Source: Mycolicibacterium austroafricanum
Lineage (GTDB): Bacteria > Actinomycetota > Actinomycetes > Mycobacteriales > Mycobacteriaceae
Length of the DNA stretch: 64,000 nt
Direction: 5' to 3'
Assembly: GCF_902705885.1 (NCBI RefSeq)
Contig: NZ_CACSIP010000010.1
Coordinates: 49,796 to 113,795 of the forward strand
A program made the position numbers and the translations under genes. Below are positions 18,199 through 25,957 of this stretch, one piece after another. Under the pieces are notes generated by a model, which saw only the letters and a program-made list of their open reading frames with translations, was not told the DNA's origin and did not search any database. Numbering within the stretch: the first letter of the stretch is position 1; the number at the start of each line of letters is the position of its first letter.

Positions 18199-19541
18199 CG
18201 CGGGCCTTCCGATCTAGCCGGTGCGCCCGGCTGCGCAGATGTGGGCGATTCGACCGGCTGAGGCTCACCAGCTGCCTCTTGATGGACTGGCGGCGAGACG
18301 GGCACCGGCGGCGCGACGCCGTCGGGGGGAAGCGCGGGTGGTCCTGGTGGCGGTCCACCCGGCGGCGGGGCCGGAAGCGGCTGCCGGTACGGGTAGCGCG
18401 GGTCGCCGGGGTTTCCAGTGATAGCTTCCGGCACGGTGAGCTTGGGTGGTCCGCCCTGCCCCGTCCGCGGATACGGTATCGGCAACGCCGGTGTCGCGGG
18501 CTGGCCCACCTGTGGGTCGGTGCGTTGTGAAGGCAGCAACGTGTTGGGATCCACTCCGAGGTCGGAGAATGCGGCGTCGACGAAGGGCTGAATGAACTGC
18601 CCCGGAATCAGGTTGACGAGGTAGGCCTTGAAGAAGGGCCCGGATCCGACGGACTCGCCGAGCGAAAGCGCATACGCGTTGAGTTTCTTGATCGACTCCT
18701 GGACCTTTTCCTTGTGGTTGTCGACGATGCTGATCGCTCCGTTGAGTTTCTCGAGGGCAGGTTTGAAAGTCGTCTTGTTGTCGGTGATGAATCCTTTGAT
18801 CTGCGTGCTGACCGCCGACAGACTGCTGGAGATCTGATCGAGAGCAGCGCTCTGCGTGCGTAATTCAGCCAGCAGGGCATTGCTGTCGGCGATCAACTTG
18901 GCGATCACGTCGGCCCGCTCGGATAACACTCCCGAAGCCTTGTTGGCATTCGCCAGCAGACTTCGCAACTCGGCGTCACGACGATTCAGGCTGTCCGAAA
19001 AGCGCGCCACACCGTCGACAGCGACCTTGATGTTCGGCGGGGTTTCCTTGAACGTCTCCGAAAGCACTGTGAGGGATTGCGCCAACTGATCGGTATTGAG
19101 CCCGCTGATAGCTGCGGTGACATCGCCGAGGGCATCGGGTAGCTGATACGCCGATACCGTGCGCTCCATGGGGATAGTGCCCGAGACCCGACCCTGTCCG
19201 CGGGGAGTCACGTTGATCACCTTGGCGCCGAGCAGGCTCTTTGTCTTGATCGCCACTTCGGTGCGGTCACCAAGTGGAATATCCTCGGCTACAGTGAATT
19301 CCACCAACACCTGAGCTCCATCGAGGGAGATACTGGTGACTTTGCCCACGCCGGCGCCCGACACCTCGACGTCCGAACCGGTGTACAACCCGCTGGCATC
19401 GGCGAAGTATGCGGCGTAGTCGTCGGTACGATCGAGCAAAGGCAGGGAACGGTAGTTGAGTGCCGCCACCATCACGGCCGCGGTCAAGCCGACGCCGACA
19501 GCGCCGATGAGCAAAGGATTTCGCTCGGCGAACATCTTCAT
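18195..19541 (-). CDS. mceC: MceC-type substrate-binding protein, mce locus 2
   Basis: 448 aa from the ATG at 19541, which overlaps the mceB stop as ATGA; an in-frame extension to 19631 lies inside mceB and is rejected. A membrane helix (about 9-28) is followed by the MCE domain (DDYAAYFADASGLYTGSDVEVSGAGVGKV), a helical domain and a tail of about 120 residues very rich in Pro. Such tails occur in mycobacterial MceC and MceA proteins; their role is unknown. Confidence 0.94.
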   Translation of the reverse strand: MKMFAERNPLLIGAVGVGLTAAVMVAALNYRSLPLLDRTDDYAAYFADASGLYTGSDVEVSGAGVGKVTSISLDGAQVLVEFTVAEDIPLGDRTEVAIKTKSLLGAKVINVTPRGQGRVSGTIPMERTVSAYQLPDALGDVTAAISGLNTDQLAQSLTVLSETFKETPPNIKVAVDGVARFSDSLNRRDAELRSLLANANKASGVLSERADVIAKLIADSNALLAELRTQSAALDQISSSLSAVSTQIKGFITDNKTTFKPALEKLNGAISIVDNHKEKVQESIKKLNAYALSLGESVGSGPFFKAYLVNLIPGQFIQPFVDAAFSDLGVDPNTLLPSQRTDPQVGQPATPALPIPYPRTGQGGPPKLTVPEAITGNPGDPRYPYRQPLPAPPPGGPPPGPPALPPDGVAPPVPVSPPVHQEAAGEPQPVESPTSAQPGAPARSEGPR

Positions 19542-20575
19542 CGAGGGGTGCACCTCCCGGAATCTTGACCCGCAACCTTGATGTAAACGGGTTGGCCACC
19601 TTTGCCGTTGACTTTCAGCACCAAGTCGCACAGGTAGAAGCTGAAGAAGTCACCGTAGAGCCCCTGTCTGCCCAGCATCTGGTACGCATCGGGCAGTTGC
19701 TGCAAGAGGTCGTCCAGGTAGTCGTGGTCGGCTACCACGATTCCAGCGCTGCGATCGGTTTCGCGGATCACTTCGGTCAACGGTGTCCTCGACTGTTCGA
19801 GCATGTCGGCAATCGACCTCGAGGAGGCGTTGGCGTAGCCGATGGCATTGGCCAGATCCTGCTTGCGCTCGGACAGCGCTCCGACAAAGGCAGCCAGAGA
19901 ATCCACCGCCTTGGCGAACTGGGTGTCTTGGTCACCCAGCGAGCCGAGCACGGAATTGAGATTGGTGATCACCTGTCCGATGAGTTCGTCCCGGTCGGCC
20001 AAAGTCGCCGTGAGCGCGGCTGTCTGGTCAAGGAACGACCCGATCGCGTCACCCTGGCCCTCGAAGACACTGATCATCTGTTCGGTCAACGCGTTCGTCT
20101 GTTCAGGTTCCAATGCGCGAAACAGCGGCCGGAATCCACCGATGAGCGCGTCGAGGTCCAGCGCGGGTTCGGTATTCGTCAGTGGAATCGTCGCTCCAGG
20201 GTTGAGTCGCTTGGTGCTGCCCACCCCCTCCTGCAGAGACATGTACCGGCCGCCGATCAGGTCGTCGTAGCGGATGACCGACAAGGTGCCCTCGGTGAGC
20301 ACAACCGACGGTTCAGTGGTGAATTCGACGAGCACCGACGCGTCGGGGCGCACCTTGACCGACTTCACCTTGCCGGTCTCCACGCCGGCGATCCTGACGA
20401 ACTGGTTCTCCTTGAGGCCCGACACGTTGGAGAACAGCGCGTAATAGGTGTTGTTGGCCTCGAACCGCAACTGAGCAAAGGTGGCATAAAGCGCAAAGGT
20501 GAAGAACACGCAGACCACCATGAAGATCGCCAGGCGCCAACTGACGCTTGCCAGACTCTTCTTCAACAGTCGCAC
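19538..20575 (-). CDS. mceB: MceB-type substrate-binding protein, mce locus 2
   Basis: 345 aa. The membrane helix (about 13-33) and MCE domain (NTYYALFSNVSGLKENQFVRIAGVETGKV) are followed by LDALIGGFRPLFRALEPEQTNAL, nearly the same as in locus 1. It ends with two Cys in the last about 40 residues. The first possible start is the GTG at 20575; a TTG at 20566 has a better-spaced GAAAGG and could be the true start, shortening the protein by three residues. A 25-bp gap separates it from mceA. Confidence 0.93.
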   Translation of the reverse strand: MRLLKKSLASVSWRLAIFMVVCVFFTFALYATFAQLRFEANNTYYALFSNVSGLKENQFVRIAGVETGKVKSVKVRPDASVLVEFTTEPSVVLTEGTLSVIRYDDLIGGRYMSLQEGVGSTKRLNPGATIPLTNTEPALDLDALIGGFRPLFRALEPEQTNALTEQMISVFEGQGDAIGSFLDQTAALTATLADRDELIGQVITNLNSVLGSLGDQDTQFAKAVDSLAAFVGALSERKQDLANAIGYANASSRSIADMLEQSRTPLTEVIRETDRSAGIVVADHDYLDDLLQQLPDAYQMLGRQGLYGDFFSFYLCDLVLKVNGKGGQPVYIKVAGQDSGRCTPR

Positions 20576-20600
20576 CTTTCCCGATTACGTGACATTGCGG

Positions 20601-22052
20601 CTAGGGAGACGGTGCCGGTGTCGGCGGCACATCCATGGGGAACGGCGGAACGAACGGTTCCGCGCCAGGCACCGGTCCGGGCGCCCGTGGCGCACCGGGC
20701 GGCGGGGCCGGCGGAAGTCCCGGATACAACGGGGTCCCGTTGGGCCCGTACTGCTGGGCCCCGTACGGCGGTGCACCCGGATAGGGAATGGGTCCGGGGG
20801 CCGGTCCGCCCTGGTTGCGTAGGCTCGGCGGCTCCGGGATTCCGCGAGTTACCGGGAGGTAGTTCGCATAGCCGGGGAATCCGATACCGGGGTTGGGTCG
20901 CATCTCCACGCCGGTGCCCCATCCGGTGTTGGTCACCAAGTAACGCTGCGGGAAGTTCTTGGACACATCAGGCAGCGACCCGCAGCTTGGCTTGCCGCCT
21001 GGGCCGCCCTTGGCGCCGGTGATGGGTAGGTTCTGTGGAAAGCGGTACGGATCGTCGCCGAGAAGCAGTGCAATGTCCAGGATTTCAGACTTGCCGTTTC
21101 GGCCACCATTCCACTCCGCGGCGCCGTAGCCACCTTCGCTCTCCGGATCGGTGAGCAACTTGGCGCCCACGAGCAGACACGTCAACACCGGGTCGTACTT
21201 GTGCAGCAGCGCTGTCGTCGGCTGCAGCGCGTTGATACCCGCAACCAGATTGTCCTTGCTGGGTCCGAGCAGTTCGATTCCACTGCGGCTGAAGCCGATG
21301 ACGCTGACCAGCAACTCATCCAGCTGGGCCGCGTGGGTGTCGATGGTGGCGCTGGTGGTGGTCGCACTGTCCAGTGTTGCGAGGATGTCCTGCATTGCAC
21401 CGGCATAGGTATCGCCAAAGCCGCGCAGTGAGCGCCAGTTCTGCTGGATCGTCGGCATTCGCGAGTTCAGCTTGGGAAGAACGCGGTTGGCAGCCGTCGT
21501 CGCCTCGCCGATCCTCGGGCCCAGACCGCGCAGGCCTTCAGCGAAGGCGCTCAGCACACTGTTGAGTTTGGGCGGATCGATCTGGGCCAACACGTTGGTC
21601 AAGCTCTGGAACACCGTGTTGACTTCGGTGGTCACGTTTTGCGACTGCAGCACGGCGCCCGCAACGATGTGGTTCGGGCTCGGGTCGGCCGGATAGGTCA
21701 GGTCGACATACTTGGACCCGAATGCCGTCGTCGCACGGATCTGGGCCTCGACGTTGGCCGGGATGAACTTGGCTTGCTCTGGATCGATCTCCAGCTTGAG
21801 ACTGACCTGGCTGTTCAAGCGGCGGACGGCACCGACACGGCCCACTTCGACACCGCGCATCTTGATCTTGCCGCCCTCCTCCATCACCAGGCCCGCCCGG
21901 TCCGATGTCAACGTCACTGGAACGAAGGTGCGGAACGTGCCCAGAAACAGTGCCCCAGACATCCCGATGAGCAGGCTCAAGACGACCAACAGGCCGACAG
22001 CCCACCAGATCGGGTGCAGTCCGCGGTCGCGGCGATCAACATCCATTGGCAC
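20601..22052 (-). CDS. mceA: MceA-type substrate-binding protein, mce locus 2
   Basis: 483 aa (or 481 from the ATG at 22046). The GTG at 22052 shares one base with the TAG stop of yrbEB. The membrane helix (about 17-38) and MCE domain (VPVTLTSDRAGLVMEEGGK, TAFGSKYVDLTYP) mirror locus 1, as does the proline-rich tail with PGPIPYPGAPPYGA. Its matching length and motif order show that the two loci share a recent common ancestor. Confidence 0.93.
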   Translation of the reverse strand: MPMDVDRRDRGLHPIWWAVGLLVVLSLLIGMSGALFLGTFRTFVPVTLTSDRAGLVMEEGGKIKMRGVEVGRVGAVRRLNSQVSLKLEIDPEQAKFIPANVEAQIRATTAFGSKYVDLTYPADPSPNHIVAGAVLQSQNVTTEVNTVFQSLTNVLAQIDPPKLNSVLSAFAEGLRGLGPRIGEATTAANRVLPKLNSRMPTIQQNWRSLRGFGDTYAGAMQDILATLDSATTTSATIDTHAAQLDELLVSVIGFSRSGIELLGPSKDNLVAGINALQPTTALLHKYDPVLTCLLVGAKLLTDPESEGGYGAAEWNGGRNGKSEILDIALLLGDDPYRFPQNLPITGAKGGPGGKPSCGSLPDVSKNFPQRYLVTNTGWGTGVEMRPNPGIGFPGYANYLPVTRGIPEPPSLRNQGGPAPGPIPYPGAPPYGAQQYGPNGTPLYPGLPPAPPPGAPRAPGPVPGAEPFVPPFPMDVPPTPAPSP

Positions 22053-22906
22053 TATCCCGACAGATGGAAGCTGCCGGATTGACCATAGACGGCCAATGAA
22101 ACGAAGAGGGTGGCAAACGACGCCCCCACCAGAGATGTCCTCACCGAAAGGCCTACTGCCTCACCAACTCCCGCCGGTCCACCAGACGCTGTGAAGCCGT
22201 AGTAGGTGTGCACGAGCATCACGACGACCGATGTCGCCACGGCCTGTCCGAACGACCACAACAGGTCCGTCGGATTGAGGAAGGTATTGAAGTAATGGTC
22301 ATAGACGCCGGTTGACTGCCCGTAGACGAGGGTGGTGCCAAGCCTGGTTGCCACAAAGGTCATCAGAGCGGCGATGCAGTACAGCGGCATCACAACGATG
22401 ACCCCTGCCACCACTCGAGTAGATGCGAGGTAAGCAATGCAGCGCACACCCATGACTTCCAGCGCGTCGATCTCCTCGTTGATCCGCATGGCGCCGAGTT
22501 GGGCCGTCGTCCCTGCGCCGATGGTTGCCGCCAGCCCGATCACTGCAACCAGGGGCGCGACGATGCGCACGTTGATGAATGCCGACGTAAAGCCTGCGAG
22601 CGCCTCTACCCCAACCTGCTGCAACTGGTTGAACGACTGCACGGCGACCAGCGAACCGGCTGACAACGTCAAGAAAGCAACGATGACGACGGTTCCACCG
22701 ATGACGGCCAGCGCACCCACCCCCAGACTCATCTGGGCGATGAGCCGAACGAGCTCGATCTTGTAGTGGACGAACGCATCCCAGATGCCGCTCACTGTCG
22801 TCGCGTAGAACCGCGTCTGGAAACCGAGTCGGGTCAGCCCTTCCGTCACGCGGCTGACAGTGCGACGAAGTCGGGGGCGCAAGGTGCTGGCGGCCGCAAC
22901 GGTCAA
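22052..22906 (-). CDS. yrbEB: YrbEB/MlaE-family permease, mce locus 2
   Basis: 284 aa when started at the TTG at 22906, exactly the length of the locus 1 YrbEB. The N-termini then align (TVAAASTLRPRLRR against TGNAPSTLMPRLHR). Permease signatures ATIGAGTTAQLGAM, EEIDALEVMGV and GGPAGVGEAVG are present. The TTG has no good ribosome site of its own, but its bases form TTGA with the stop of a 15-codon frame that does (22903-22950). It is now the first permease gene of the minus-strand operon because yrbEA lies on the other strand. Confidence 0.9.
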   Translation of the reverse strand: MTVAAASTLRPRLRRTVSRVTEGLTRLGFQTRFYATTVSGIWDAFVHYKIELVRLIAQMSLGVGALAVIGGTVVIVAFLTLSAGSLVAVQSFNQLQQVGVEALAGFTSAFINVRIVAPLVAVIGLAATIGAGTTAQLGAMRINEEIDALEVMGVRCIAYLASTRVVAGVIVVMPLYCIAALMTFVATRLGTTLVYGQSTGVYDHYFNTFLNPTDLLWSFGQAVATSVVVMLVHTYYGFTASGGPAGVGEAVGLSVRTSLVGASFATLFVSLAVYGQSGSFHLSG

Positions 22907-22950
22907 GGCAACGCCACCCAAACACGAACGGCACCAGCCACTTCAGCCAT
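22903..22950 (-). CDS. 15-codon leader frame before yrbEB
   Basis: An ATG at 22950 has a strong GAGGAGG at 22957-22963, six bases upstream. The frame encodes MAEVAGAVRVWVALP and ends in a TGA that overlaps the TTG start of yrbEB (TTGA). Ribosomes recruited here would terminate on the yrbEB start and could reinitiate. It may be a true leader peptide or the replacement for the lost upstream yrbEA, whose stop overlaps yrbEB in the same way in locus 1. Confidence 0.5.
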   Translation of the reverse strand: MAEVAGAVRVWVALP

Positions 22951-23299
22951 CAAAAGCCTCCTCACATCCCCTACGGTCATACATAGCAAACTTGAGATGC
23001 ACACCACTAAGTCGCCAAGACAGTAAGCTACACCACAATCGCCCGGGCGGGCAATACCCGAAGACAGGACCGCGCCAGACTGATCCGAAACCCACAGTTA
23101 ATGGATTCACGCCCGAGAAACGAAGTCGCTCCTAGTGCGCATCTATACCAGTTTCTCTGCTTTTTTCGGCCTCGGTTGCTGCTATGCTCGGCCAATCCAT
23201 GCTAGACAGACAAGTCACAAACCCCCGCGTCGAACGCACCTCAGCAACCGCCGGGCTGGAACGACAGACAGACCGCTAGCAAACCATCAAGGAGGAAGT
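22951..23299. promoter_or_regulatory. Divergent promoter region of mce locus 2
   Basis: This 349-bp stretch separates the two leader frames and must hold promoters for yrbEB-mceABCDEF leftward and yrbEA rightward. Possible -10 elements include TATGCT near 23183-23188 on the plus strand. I found no strong palindrome and no copy of the locus 1 repeat (GTGTTGGACT). Base composition is less GC-rich than the flanking genes. Confidence 0.45.
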
Positions 23300-23359
23300 A
23301 TGAACGTCAAGACGACGGGCGTAGCTCCGGCGAGTCGGACAGTCGCGCTATGGCAGTGA
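23300..23359 (+). CDS. 19-codon leader frame before yrbEA
   Basis: AAGGAGGA lies just before the ATG at 23300. The frame encodes 19 residues ([19 protein letters not shown]) and its TGA (23357-23359) lies ten bases inside yrbEA, whose ATG at 23350 has no ribosome site of its own. The overlap suggests translational coupling. Together with the mirror-image leader on the other strand, it makes a symmetrical arrangement at this divergent junction. Confidence 0.5.
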   Translation: MNVKTTGVAPASRTVALWQ

Positions 23360-24108
23360 CCGCCACCGCCGGCAAGTCATTCCGCGGGATCGGCGGATTC
23401 TTCGCGATGAGTCTCGACACGTTCGTGCTGATGTTCAAGCCTCCCTTCGCGTGGCGCGAATTCATCAGGCAGGCATGGTTTATCGCGCGGGTGTCTATCG
23501 GCCCCACAGTGATGCTCGCTATCCCGTTCACCGTCATGGTGGTCTTCACGCTGAACATCTTGTTCATCGAGTTCGGGGCTGCCGACTTCTCCGGAAGTGG
23601 TGCGGCGCTTGGCGCGGTGCAGCAGATCGGACCGGTGGTGACCGTCCTCGTGATCGCCGGCGCGGGCGCGACGGCGATGTGCGCAGACCTGGGTGCCAGA
23701 ACAATTCGCGAGGAGCTGGATGCGATGCGGGTAATGGGGATCAATCCGGTGCAGTCGCTGGTTGTCCCGCGTGTACTCGCCGCCACAGTCGTCGCCCTGA
23801 TGCTCAACAGCGTGGTCACCATCGTCGGCCTGGTCGGCGGGTTCTTGTTCTCGGTGTTCTTCCAGAACGTGACACCGGGTGCGTTCGTGTCGGGAATGAC
23901 CCTGCTCATCGACGGACGGGACGTGACGTTCGCGTTGTCCAAGGCGGCGATCTTCGGGATGTGCGCCGGGCTGATCGCCTGCTACAAGGGAACTTCCGTC
24001 GGTGGTGGCCCGGCCGGTGTGGGCAACGCGGTGAACGAGACTGTGGTTTTCAGCTTCATGGCATTGTTCGTCATCAACGTGGTCATCACCGCGATTGGCT
24101 ACCAGTAA
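23350..24108 (+). CDS. yrbEA: YrbEA/MlaE-family permease, mce locus 2 (inverted)
   Basis: 252 aa, the same length as locus 1 YrbEA, with the same motifs: [32 protein letters not shown] and [17 protein letters not shown]. It is needed with YrbEB to form the permease of the Mce importer. Unusually it is on the plus strand, divergent from yrbEB, whereas yrbEA and yrbEB are normally adjacent and overlapping. Its stop is followed within about 10 bp by a truncated aldehyde dehydrogenase, so a rearrangement breakpoint probably lies there. Confidence 0.92.
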   Translation: MAVTATAGKSFRGIGGFFAMSLDTFVLMFKPPFAWREFIRQAWFIARVSIGPTVMLAIPFTVMVVFTLNILFIEFGAADFSGSGAALGAVQQIGPVVTVLVIAGAGATAMCADLGARTIREELDAMRVMGINPVQSLVVPRVLAATVVALMLNSVVTIVGLVGGFLFSVFFQNVTPGAFVSGMTLLIDGRDVTFALSKAAIFGMCAGLIACYKGTSVGGGPAGVGNAVNETVVFSFMALFVINVVITAIGYQ

Positions 24109-24117
24109 CCACTGGGC

Positions 24118-24911
24118 GTAGTGGGGTTGCCGGCGCGTTCGCCCGGCTGGCTTTCGACCACCTATTCTTTACCGGATCTCCCGCAGTCGACAAGCTCGTC
24201 CAGCGATCGGCCGCTGATCACCTGGTGCCGGTGACCCTCGAGCTCGGCGGCAAGAACCCCGCGGGTGGCACGAGACGCCGATATCGTGCGGGCCGCAAAT
24301 CGGATCACCGCCGGACGGATGATGAACGGCGGTCGACTGTGTCTGTGCCCCGACTACGCCCTGGTGCCCGGGGAGAGGCTGGACGAGTTTCTCGAGCACG
24401 CGGAACGCGCATGGCGCACGTGGCCGACCATCGCCGAGAATCCGTACTACCCGTGGATTGTGGACGAGAACAACTACATCCGGCTGAAGAACCTCGTCGA
24501 CGATGCCGAATCCAAAGGTGCGAAGATCCGGACTCTGCGACCCAACGGTGAGGAGCCTTCGTCAGCGCAACACCGCTGGATGGCGCCCACCCTCGCGTGG
24601 AATCTCGACGCCGGCATGCGGCTGTACCACGAAGAGGTCTTCGGTCCTGTTCTCAGCGTCATCCCCTATGACGCAGTTCATGACGTGGTGGCACAGATTG
24701 CCGAAAGGCCCCCGCCGCTGGCCGCGTACTGGTACGGCCCGTCGAGTCCCGAATACGAAATATTCTCGCAACGGGTCCGCTTGGCGGTATGTCCCGAAAC
24801 GATTTTGCCATCCACGTCCTTCCCAACGGTGCACCGTTCGGCGGCGTGGGCAACAGTGGGTTCGGCTACTACCACAGAATGACCGGCTTGATCACCCGCC
24901 CCTGCAGCTGA
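24118..24911 (+). pseudogene. 5'-truncated, frameshifted aldehyde dehydrogenase (coniferyl-aldehyde type)
   Basis: The reading begins in mid-protein at [22 protein letters not shown] and [14 protein letters not shown], the conserved aldehyde-dehydrogenase core; roughly the first 190 residues are missing. A frameshift near 24258-24265 moves the frame to [29 protein letters not shown], which contains the active-site Cys region. MRLYHEEVFGPVLSVIPYD follows. A second shift near 24780 leads to VLPNGAPFGGVGNSGFGYYHRM, the C-terminal signature. No start codon or ribosome site exists. The closest class by motif is coniferyl-aldehyde dehydrogenase. It overlaps the end of the convergent alcohol dehydrogenase gene. 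Confidence 0.8.
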
Positions 24912-25957
24912 TCGTCGATTGCCGTATTGACGTCCTCTGGCCGATATGTGCTGACCAGCTGATCCAGCGGCAGATCTCCGCGGCGGAAAGCACTGACCAG
25001 CTCCGGGATGAACCGATGGATGTGTGAGTCACCCTCAATGCATCCCCGAATCATCTTGCCGTTCATCAGGATGTCCTGAGCGTCGAGAGTCACCGAAGGG
25101 TCACCGAGCCCGACGAGAACCGCCAGCCCGCGTGCCCCCAAGCTCTCCACAGCCCCCCGAATGACGGCGGGTTTGCCGGTGGTGTCCAATGCGTGGCTGG
25201 CCCCTTCCGGCCCCAGGGCATCCCTAAGCGCCGCCATCGGGTCCGCGTCCGGATCGACGGCCACCGCTCCGAACGTCTCTGCCAGTTTCCTGCGTGCGGG
25301 AACCGGGTCGACGGCCACGACGGTGGTGACACCGGTCATCCTGGCCGCGAGCAGGGCGGCTAAACCGACACTGCCCACTCCGTAGATCACCAACCGGGAG
25401 TCAGGGCTGGGCGAGAGCGCATTGAGCACGGCACCGACCCCGGTCTGAAAGCCGCATCCCAGCGGCGCGATAGGAGCCAACGGCACGTCAGCGTCGATGA
25501 CCACGGTGTTCTGAGCCAGGGCAAGCGCATGGCGCGCGAAGCTTGACTGACCGAAGAAGTCGGCCAGCACCGGCGCACCATCACACGTGAGCTGGGCCGA
25601 ACCGTCGGGCCGCAATCCCGGCGCGTTGAGCGTTGCGGCGCCGACACAGTAGGCAGGTTGTCCGCCCAGGCACCGCGAGCATTCCCCGCAACTGCGGTAG
25701 CTCAAGATGACGTGATCGCCCGGATGTACGCCGCGCACGTCGCGGCCCACCGCTTCCACGACTCCTGCGCCCTCGTGGCCGAAGACGCAGGGCCCCATAG
25801 CCGCAGGAAGTAGCCTCCTGAAGTACAGATCGGTGTGGCAGATTCCCGTGGCGACCAATCGGACGAGGACCTCCTCGGAGCGCGGCGGGTCGATCTCGAC
25901 GTCGCAGAGCTCGAACTGCGTGTCGGGTCCGCGGGAAACCAGTGCCTGCGTTTTCAT
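24869..25957 (-). CDS. Zinc-dependent alcohol dehydrogenase (aryl/benzyl alcohol type)
   Basis: 362 aa medium-chain dehydrogenase. Catalytic zinc ligands are visible as GICHTD (Cys40) and GHEGAG (His61-Glu62). Structural-zinc cysteines are at 90, 93, 96 and 104 (CGECSRC...C), and NAD binding is at GVGSVG. The likely reaction is oxidation of a hydrophobic or aromatic primary alcohol to the aldehyde. It is interesting that a broken aldehyde dehydrogenase lies next door. The ATG at 25957 overlaps the hydrolase stop (ATGA) and has AGAGGAG upstream. Last gene of the operon that starts at 28970. Confidence 0.92.
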   Translation of the reverse strand: MKTQALVSRGPDTQFELCDVEIDPPRSEEVLVRLVATGICHTDLYFRRLLPAAMGPCVFGHEGAGVVEAVGRDVRGVHPGDHVILSYRSCGECSRCLGGQPAYCVGAATLNAPGLRPDGSAQLTCDGAPVLADFFGQSSFARHALALAQNTVVIDADVPLAPIAPLGCGFQTGVGAVLNALSPSPDSRLVIYGVGSVGLAALLAARMTGVTTVVAVDPVPARRKLAETFGAVAVDPDADPMAALRDALGPEGASHALDTTGKPAVIRGAVESLGARGLAVLVGLGDPSVTLDAQDILMNGKMIRGCIEGDSHIHRFIPELVSAFRRGDLPLDQLVSTYRPEDVNTAIDDQLQGRVIKPVILW

